The notes under the pieces are model-generated. The model saw nothing but the letters and a program-made list of their open reading frames with translations. It was not told the origin of the DNA and ran no database searches. 64,000 nt of DNA from Mimachlamys varia. Taxonomy: Eukaryota; Mollusca; Bivalvia; Pectinida; Pectinidae. This document shows, piece after piece, positions 58,101 through 64,000 of the stretch. Within the stretch, counting starts at the first letter, position 1, and each line of letters begins with the position of its first letter. The position numbers and the translations under genes were made by a program. The stretch is taken from assembly GCA_947623455.1 (NCBI GenBank), contig OX392530.1:3075501-3139500 (forward strand). The letters run 5' to 3'.

Positions 58101-61100
58101 GTTTACTTACACTGGTCACACATATACTACAGAATGGTGTTTGTGTACTTACACTGGTCACACATACACTACAGAATGGTGTTTGTGTACATACACTGGT
58201 CACATATACACTACAGAATGGTGTTTGTGTACGTACACTGGTCACACATACACTACAGAATGGTGTTTGTGTACTTACACTGGTCACACATACACTACAG
58301 AATGATGTTTGTGTACATACACTGGTCACATATACACTACAGAATGGTGTTTGTGTACATACACTGGTCACATATACACTACAGAATAGTGTTTATGTAC
58401 TTACACTGGTCACACATACACTACAGAATGGTGTTTGTGTACTTACAATGGTCACACATACACTACAGAATGGTGTTTGTGTACTTACAATGGTCACACA
58501 TACACTACAGAATGGTGTTTGTGTACTTACACTGGTCACACATACACTACAGAATGGTGTTTGTGTACGTACACTGGTCACACATACACTACAGAATGGT
58601 GTTTGTGTACTAACACTGGTCACACCTATACACTACAGAATGGTGGTTGTGTACTTACACTGGTCACACATATACTACAGAATGGTGTTTGTGTACTTAC
58701 ACTGGTCACACATACACTACAGAATGGTGTTTGTGTACTTACACTGGTCACACATACACTACAGAATGATGTTTGTGTACATACACTGGTCACATATACA
58801 CTACAGAATAGTGTTTATGTACTAACACTGGTCACACATATACTACAGAATGGTGTTTGTGTACTAACACTGGTCACACACATACACTACAGAATGGTGT
58901 TTGTGTACGTACACTGGTCACACATACACTACAGAATGGTGTTTGTGTACTTACACTGGTCACACATACACTACAGAATGGTGTTTGTGTACTTACACTG
59001 GTCACACATATACTACAGAATGGTGTTTGTATACTTACACTGGTCACACATACACTACAGAATGGTGTTTGTGTACTTACACTCGTCACACACATACACT
59101 TCAGAATGGTGTTTGTGTACTTACACTGGTCACACACATACACTACAGAATAGTGTTTGTATACTTACACTGGTCACACATACACTACAGAATGGTGTTT
59201 GTATACTTACACTGGTCACACATACACTACAGAATGGTGTTGTATACTTACACTGGTCACACATACACTACAGAATGGTGTTTGTGTACTTACACTGGTC
59301 ACACATACATTACAGATTGGTGTTTGTGTACTTACACTGGTCACACATACACTACAGAATGGTGTTTGTGTACGTACACTGGTCACACATACACTACAGA
59401 ATGGTGTTTGTGTACTTACACTGGTCACACACACACTACAGAATGGTGTTTGTGTACTTACACTGGTCACACATACATTACAGAATGGTGTTTGTGTACT
59501 TACACTGGTCACACATACAATACAGAATGGTGTTTGTGTACTTACACTGGTCACACATACATTACAGAATGGTGTTTATGTACTTACACTGGTCACACAT
59601 ACACTACAGAATGGTGTGTGTACTTACACTGGTCACACATACACTACAGAATGGTGTTTGTGTACTTACACTGGTCACACATACACTACAGAATGGTGTT
59701 TGTGTACTTACACTGGTCACACATACACTACAGAATGGTGTTTGTGTACTTACACTGGTCACACATACACTACAGAATGGTGTTTGTGTACTTACACTGG
59801 TCACACATACACTACAGAATGGTGTTTGTGTACGTACACTGGTCACACATACACTACAGAATGGTGTTTGTGTACTTACATTGGTCACACATACACTACA
59901 GAATAGTGTAATATGTACTTACACTGGTCACACATACACTACAGAATGGTGTTTGTGTACTTACACTGGTCACACATACACTACAGAATGGTGTTTATGT
60001 ACTTACACTGGTCACACATACACTACAGAATGGTGTTTGTGTACTTACACTGGTCACACATATACTACAGAATGGTGTTTGTGTACGTACACTGGTCCCA
60101 CATACACTACAGAATGGTGTTTATGTACTTACACTGGTCACACACACACTACAGAATGGTGTTTGTGTACGTACACTGGTCCCACATACACTACAGAATG
60201 GTGTTTATGTACGTACACTGGTCCCACACACACTACAGAATGGTGTTACTTACCCACGCACTGCTCCTCCAGTTTGTCACTTGTCGGACACCATTCGATG
60301 GTAAAACTCGTCACATACGGCTGTTTGTTGTTACAGGTGAGAGGGTCCCACGTCACTCGTAGACTGTCTTCACCAATGCTTTCGTCTACAGAGAACTGAG
60401 GAGTACTCGGAGCTGCAGCAAAAAACATCACATCAATATAATTACCTTATCACATGGAATTTACACACACATTTATAATAGCGATTTCAATTAAACAATT
60501 CAAATATGAACTTGATGAACATTGGAAAAATCAGCCACAAAAGTCGTGTTTCAAGGAGAAAATCAAGCTGTAAATTTCACAATTTCAATTGTTCTTATAA
60601 GTTTATTACGAGCTGACTATCCAAGGATTTAAATCCTGTAAATATCTTATGTATGTTGTCAGAAGAAATGTATGTATCTATGTATGTATCTATGTATGAA
60701 TTAGTGAAGAGATCTGATGGTCATCAATAGTGGAATAATATTGAGTTGCCATAGGAACAAATAAAGGTATGGGACTACTTTACAAGAGGTCAAGAGGCCT
60801 TAACATATTCACCCCTAAAGACACATTTGAACTCTTCCAATTCAAAGGTTGGAATAGTTCATTATGAAATTTCAGGGGTGAGAGAGTAAATGACTCATTT
60901 GGTATTTGATTATTAAATAAAACCCTGCTGAGTATGTACCATACCTGACTGTCAGACACAAGAAACAAGAAGTGCTAATTGTGATTGTGTTTGGGCTGGT
61001 AAGAACAGGGTCATGTACAGCACAGCTTCAGCTTATACAAACTGAGCCCTCTTTCCCCAGGGATGTCCCGATGACATTAGGTTTCAATACCTTTACTGGT

Positions 61101-62164
61101 ACAAATGGTGAAAGCGTTATCTCTATTGCCCCCTATTGGGTCTTGCCCTGTCTTCCAAGGTTTTCTACATTCTGTTTCTGCAAGTTTTAATCAACTAAAT
61201 TTGGCTGAAGATGCTTTAGAAACAACTTGTTGAGTATCCCTTCCGTTTCCCGCTTGAGGCCCCATCCTTCTGAACTAGAGGGCACAGCCTCCAAGTTTTG
61301 CAAATTAGAATCTTTTTACTCGAAGGATGCTCTAAACCGCTTTTGGCTTTAAAACATTCATTTTTACAGAAGGAGAAAAAATTCCCCTTATTTTAATTCC
61401 CCTGTTTGGCCTCGCTCTTCTACCCCAAGGGAGCCATACAAAAATGGGATCTCCTCAGAGATGCTCAAGACCGAATTTGGTCAAAATCCACTGTTAGAGC
61501 CGTTAAGGACAATCCGTGTTTTAAAGGGGAAAGATGATAAACAATATATGGATGATGGGGCTGTGCCATAGCATATCTCATTTGGTCAGGCTACATTCAT
61601 ACTATTTCATTTAAATGATTTGTAGCTCATGAAACTACCATAAGTATTTTTACTTTTTACACATTGCAAGTTGACACTCGCATTTTCTATTGCGTATATA
61701 AAATGTACATCGTTTTGTTTTCCATACGTAATATTCTAACTCTTCATTGTACAACATGTATAATGAATACCTATAGCTACATTTCAGAATAGGTGTACTG
61801 CCAATTTAAGACCTCGAAAATAAGTTCCAAGTACAGAAACAAGAAAATTAATTGACACAAGTAGTTAGGATTATTTGATCTTTTTATGTAGCAGATCTAG
61901 ATGGGGTCGATCGTCAGCGACCTGATGGCTCAATTGGTTGAGCGTCCGTCTAGAGTTCGGAAGGTGTCGGGTTCGAACCCCGGTCTGGCTGTGCAGTTTT
62001 CCTCCCCTGTTACACTTACTTTCTGTGGAAACATAGATACAGCTCTCCAACTTGGCAGCACTGGCTACTCCGGACCTGACGACAGACACACCAAACAGGT
62101 ACGCTGTGTCTGGTGTCAGCGACAAAGTTTGGTGTCGTGTCTGTGAATCTGGGACATCCACCTT
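46786..62164 (-). CDS. Class I cytokine receptor-like gene with long tyrosine-rich tail (3' part of gene model)
   Basis: Eight exons on the minus strand: 62164-62020, 60412-60254, 56633-56475, 56049-55962, 55465-55399, 54166-54083, 52714-52658, 49146-46786. All have AG/GT edges and continuous phase, 3120 nt in total (1039 residues plus stop). Order: end of one FN3 domain, a complete FN3 domain, one membrane span, then a cytoplasmic tail of more than 800 residues. Phases of the last FN3 and membrane exons (1-1, 1-1, 1-2) equal those of receptor A, so the genes are likely paralogues in convergent orientation. The juxtamembrane segment (KQRCREAKTPFDIDTPEVEK) is where a JAK-binding box 1 would sit; only a weak Pro pattern is seen. 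The 5' exons (signal peptide, cytokine-binding module) lie beyond 64000. Family membership is inferred from the paralogue. Confidence 0.75.
46815..48545 (-). repeat. 42-bp coding minisatellite in receptor B tail
   Basis: About 41 units of 42 bp (14 codons), of two related types: one with 'gatgggagggtggtattgtg' and one with 'gtctacatatggggaagatg' on the plus strand. The period is a multiple of three, so expansion and contraction keep the frame. The plus strand is also open for 515 codons as a shadow. Confidence 0.85.
49267..49296. repeat. Poly(C)-poly(A) homopolymer junction
   Basis: A run of C followed directly by a run of A just upstream (minus sense) of the last exon. Run lengths here are error-prone in sequencing. 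Confidence 0.7.
49297..49775. repeat. Dispersed repeat ('gcctgtatagctcacct' family)
   Basis: Begins 'gagcctgtatagctcacct' and contains repeated 'cattccttcagaaga', 'cccctattggccc' and 'gtttcagaccaaatatgg' phrases. A related start is at about 51147 ('gggcctgtatcactcacct'), and similar wording occurs at 61020-61560. Intronic, non-coding. Confidence 0.5.
50050..50187. mobile_element. Foldback element
   Basis: Arms of about 65 bp: 'acactcgtgtcaatgtaata' with 'tggaatttattaaac' against 'gtttaataaattcca' with 'tattacatcgacactcgtgt'. The short loop contains 'cgcctaaaggcttg'. Confidence 0.8.
50447..50693. mobile_element. MITE with TACTGT ends
   Basis: Inverted ends 'tactgtaaaagttgatattt' and 'aattccactttcacagta' with related inner parts (tcgcgagtggaattttcgct and agcggaaatttcc). 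About 250 bp, no coding. A related 'tactgtaaaacaacttattt' start with 'ttcgcggttgat' lies at 51307-51400. Confidence 0.6.
50700..52650 (-). other. Receptor B intron between 49146 and 52658
   Basis: Contains a second 'gggcctgtatcactcacct' repeat (from about 51147) with 'tgacccctgtgaccatgaaa' phrases that recur near 51690 and 51930. No exon recognised. Confidence 0.4.
52658..52714 (-). CDS. Receptor B tail exon: NYIIISDE
   Basis: Acceptor TTCAACCAG, donor GTAGGA, phase 0 to 0, 19 codons beginning NYIIISDEHQNL. The Tyr followed by hydrophobics and an acidic patch is a plausible SH2-docking site. Confidence 0.7.
53341..53675. mobile_element. MITE with ~60-bp inverted repeats
   Basis: Left arm contains 'gatatccaggggttacgatc' and 'acacccctggaatatgtcat'; the right arm is the near-perfect complement. 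Direct repeats GTTAAACATC flank it (53331-53340 and 53676-53685), a likely target-site duplication. A decayed relative is at 20025-20230. Confidence 0.85.
54083..54166 (-). CDS. Receptor B tail exon: Ser-rich
   Basis: Acceptor TTTTTTTCAG, donor GTAAGT, phase 0 to 0, 28 codons: GSSSGLHNFGSSTSSDEP and onward. Low complexity, no known motif. Confidence 0.65.
54501..54957. mobile_element. TA-flanked MITE (Tc1/mariner/pogo-like ends)
   Basis: Ends CAGTGTATCC and GGGTACACTG, each bordered by TA. Inner parts 'taccgccac' and 'gtggcggta' also pair. About 457 bp, no coding. Confidence 0.65.
55399..55465 (-). CDS. Receptor B juxtamembrane exon
   Basis: Acceptor TTTTGTAG, donor GTAATA, phase 2 to 0. 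Reads KVVKQRCREAKTPFDIDTPE. Basic residues directly after the span fit the inner membrane face. Spaced prolines are in the position of box 1, but no canonical box 1 is seen. Confidence 0.7.
55962..56049 (-). CDS. Receptor B membrane-span exon
   Basis: Acceptor CTTTCAG, donor GTAAGT, phase 1 to 2. LETGEIAGIALAGFVVFIFI continues as IAGLFFVWK: one clear hydrophobic span. Confidence 0.8.
56475..56633 (-). CDS. Receptor B FN3 exon (second half of last domain)
   Basis: Acceptor CCTTAAG, donor GTCAGT, phase 1 to 1. Contains YIIRDLEKDKRYGVTMLSSS and SLRSEMKYGTATNN, with the L-x-x-x-x-x-Y-x-V pattern of FN3 strands E-F. Confidence 0.75.
57007..57495. mobile_element. TA-flanked inverted-repeat element
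   Basis: Ends CACTGCCATCCGAAAG and its near complement CGTTTGGATGGCAGTG, bordered by TA on both sides. About 490 bp, no transposase frame. Tc1/mariner-like non-autonomous element, ending about 80 bp before the 42-bp satellite. Confidence 0.75.
57575..60250 (-). repeat. 42-bp intronic satellite carrying a splice donor in each unit, about 63 copies
   Basis: Minus-strand unit GTAAGTACACAAACACCATT / CTGTAGTGTATGTGTGACCA / GT. It begins exactly at the donor of receptor B exon 60254-60412 (GTAAGTAACACC) and fills most of that intron. Most units keep GTAAGT; a minority have GTACGT or GTATGT. Long open frames on the plus strand (up to 654 codons) result from the stop-poor 42-bp period. Confidence 0.9.
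60254..60412 (-). CDS. Receptor B FN3 exon (first half of last domain)
   Basis: Acceptor TGCTGCAG, donor GTAAGT, phase 1 to 1. Begins PSTPQFSVDESIGEDSLRVT, then W, then TCNNKQPYVTSFTIEWCPTS, ending EEQCVG. Close in pattern to receptor A exon 11. Confidence 0.8.
60780..61600. repeat. Diverged dispersed repeats in a receptor B intron
   Basis: Phrases such as 'gccccctattgggtcttgcc' and 'tttggtcaaaatcca' resemble the family at 49.3-49.8 kb. 'ggaatagttcattatgaaat' resembles 51.02 kb. No exon seen. Confidence 0.4.
61920..61997 (+). mobile_element. tRNA-like SINE head
   Basis: A box GATGGCTCAATTGGTTGAGC and a perfect B box GGGTTCGAACCCC at standard spacing. The body (tgcagttttcctcccctgtt) runs up to the donor of the adjacent minus-strand exon at 62020. 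Confidence 0.65.
62020..62164 (-). CDS. Receptor B FN3 exon (second half of the preceding domain)
   Basis: Acceptor GAGCTACAG, donor GTAAGT, phase 0 to 1. Reads KVDVPDSQTRHQTLSLTPDT then AYLFGVSVVRSG and CIYVSTE, with the FN3 L-T-P-x-T-x-Y signature. Its phase-0 start predicts an upstream exon ending in phase 0. Confidence 0.75.
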
Positions 62165-62373
62165 CTGTAGCTCTCCCTGTATACAGAATAAATCTGTCGT
62201 AATATTTCAATCAAAGAGGACAGTTATAATAACTCTATATAAACATCTAAAGTTTGGTGTCGTGTCTGTGAATCTGGGACATCCACCTTCTGTAGCTCTC
62301 CCTGTATACAGAATAAATCTGTCGTAATATTTCAATCACAGGTGACAGTTATAATAACTCTATGATCGCATCT
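62124..62373 (-). repeat. 125-bp tandem duplication covering an exon start
   Basis: The second copy (62249-62373) repeats 62124-62248: 'agtttggtgtcgtgtctgtg', 'acatccaccttctgtagctc', 'gtcgtaatatttcaatca'. Each copy includes the acceptor and the first 41 nt of the exon at 62164. The spare copy therefore offers a second acceptor 125 nt upstream, without the rest of the exon. Confidence 0.85.
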
Positions 62374-62374
62374 A

Positions 62375-62880
62375 TTTATGAAAGGGTAAATCATCTTGTT
62401 CTTAGACTTCTCCTGCAGTCAGATGTAGTTAAGCATGTGACTCTATAGATCTTTTCACGTCCGATTGGGGAATCATACCCTGTTGGTCTTTGTGAAAGAA
62501 AAGAGAACTACATTTGTATGTATATTTCGTATGTTTACATTTTGTCCCTACCAAGTAGTTTATAGTTTGGATAATGGTTTTATTGACGCCTCTGCATTCT
62601 CTGCTTTACCTTAATTTTATACAACACTGACTTCAACTTAATGAAAATTGTTTTCATTGACTTTCATTTACGTAACATCAAAAGATCATGCTTATTCTTT
62701 GATGTGATAAGTTGTTTGCGGCTGATCAGAATATCAAGGAATCCTTTCTCCAGTATGCTGTATACCAAACATGCCTATACCTGACCTATAACTCATTTAG
62801 CATTGAATTTTCATGATGAACTATTTAAACTTTTGAAATAGCAGACTTTAAATGTGATTCTACCATCAATATCTTCAACG
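62375..62880 (-). other. Receptor B intron, nothing recognised
   Basis: AT-rich intronic sequence between the duplication and the 60-bp satellite. Confidence 0.35.
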
Positions 62881-62889
62881 TCTGCATTA

Positions 62890-64000
62890 AAACTTACAGC
62901 ACATTCCTGCCGTGAACCGACCATTGTGCAGTAGACTACGGTGTAATTAAAACTTACAGCACATTCCTGCTGTGAACCGACCAATGTACAGTAGAATACG
63001 GTGTAATTAAAACTTACAGCACATTCCTGCCGTGAACCGACCATTGTACAGTAGACTACGGTGTAATTAAAACTTACAGCACATTCCTGCCGTGAACCGA
63101 ACATTGTACAGTAGAATACGGTGTAATTAAAACTTACAGCACATTCCTGCCGTGAACCGACCATTGTACAGTAGACTACGGTGTAATTAAAACTTACAGC
63201 ACATTCCTGCTGTGAACCGACCATTGTACAGTAGACTACGGTGTAATTAAAACTTACAGCACATTCCTGCCAAGAACCGAACATTTTGCAGTAGACTACG
63301 GTGTAATTAAAACTTACAGCACATTCCTGCCGTGAACCGACCATGCATTGTACAGTAGACTACGGTGTAATTAAAACTTACAGCACATTCCTGCTGTGAA
63401 CCGACCATTGTACAGTAGACTACGGTGTAATTAAAACTTACAGCACATTCCTGCCGTGAACCGACCATTGTACAGTAGACTACGGTGTAATTAAAACTTA
63501 CAGCACATTCCTGCCGTGAACCGACCATTGTACAGTAGACTACGGTGTAATTAAAACTTACAGCACATTCCTGCCAAGAACCGAACATTTTGCAGTAGAC
63601 TACGGTGTAATTAAAACTTACAGCACATTCCTGCCGTGAACCGAACATTTTGCAGTAGACTACGGTGTAATTAAAACTTACAGCACATTCCTACCAAGAA
63701 CCGAACATTGTGCAGTAGACTACGGTGTAATTAAAACTTACATCACATTCCTGCCGTGAACCGACCATTGTACGGTAGACTACGGTTTAATTAAAACTTA
63801 CAGCACATTCCTGCCGTGAACCGAACATTGTACAGTAGACTACGGTGTAATTAAAACTTACAGCACATTCCTGTGTGAACCGAACATTGTACAGTAGACT
63901 ACGGTGTAATTAAAACTTACAGCACATTCCTGCTGTGAACCGACCATTGTACAGTAGACTACGGTGTAATTAAAACTTACAGCACATTCCTGCCGTGAAC
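62890..64000 (-). repeat. 60-bp satellite carrying an exon end plus splice donor (cut by window edge)
   Basis: About 18 visible units. On the minus strand each contains ATGGTCGGTTCACGGCAGGA then ATGTGCT and GTAAGTTTTAATTACACCGT. The part before GTAAGT reads MVGSRQECA in the phase-0 frame needed by the next exon (62164). It resembles the ends of other first-half FN3 exons (EEQCVG, ETHCK). The period is a multiple of three. Confidence 0.85.

Noticed and set aside
57582..60399. Very long plus-strand open frames (343, 369, 654 and 336 codons) rich in HWSHIHYRMVFVY
   Set aside because: They arise in three frames from the 42-bp satellite, whose period is a multiple of three. The satellite lies in an intron of the minus-strand receptor, and no signal peptide, domain or splice context supports coding.
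62811..63648. Minus-strand protein of repeated MVGSRQECAVSFNYTVVYC
   Set aside because: The frame reads straight through GTAAGT donors of an intronic satellite. Only the short part before GTAAGT is plausibly exon-derived.

Overview
This is a eukaryotic, intron-rich, AT-rich stretch of invertebrate genome. I infer a mollusc, most likely a bivalve. The basis is long introns full of minisatellites, tRNA-derived SINEs, many short inverted-repeat elements, an errantivirus-like env, and class I cytokine receptor genes built of split fibronectin III (FN3) exons. No bacterial-style operons, rRNA genes or CRISPR arrays are present.

Layout. 1-5.27 kb: no gene; an inverted-repeat element, two SINEs and diverged repeats. 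5.27-12.97 kb: a minus-strand tandem LTR-element array, LTR-env-LTR-env-LTR, in which each 3.65-kb unit carries only a broken env-like gene and no gag or pol. 12.97-17.5 kb: a TTAA-flanked MITE with a tiny nested insertion, then a 59-bp satellite. 17.5-35.9 kb (+): a receptor gene reconstructed from 14 exons whose phases all agree. It encodes about 708 residues: signal peptide, Ig-like domain, cytokine-binding module (C-x10-C-x-W), three further FN3 domains, one membrane span and a tail of about 14 residues. The domain order matches vertebrate gp130. 36-46.7 kb: no gene; minisatellites, MITEs and a SINE. 46.8-64 kb (-): the 3' part of a second receptor, eight exons with consistent phases, comprising one and a half FN3 domains, a membrane span and a tail of more than 800 residues. 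The last exon is a coding minisatellite that repeats a tyrosine motif about 20 times. The 5' part of this gene lies beyond the window.

The two receptors converge and share the exon-phase pattern of their last FN3 and membrane exons, so they are probably paralogues: one with a long, tyrosine-rich tail and one nearly tailless. The most unusual signal is that large minisatellites inside these genes start at, or carry in each unit, a 5' splice-donor sequence (GTAAGT). This is clear at 60.25 kb and 62.9-64 kb, and possible at 33.58 kb. It suggests arrays born by amplification of exon/intron boundaries.

Exon boundaries were read by eye from splice signals, frame and domain sense. No transcript or database evidence was available.
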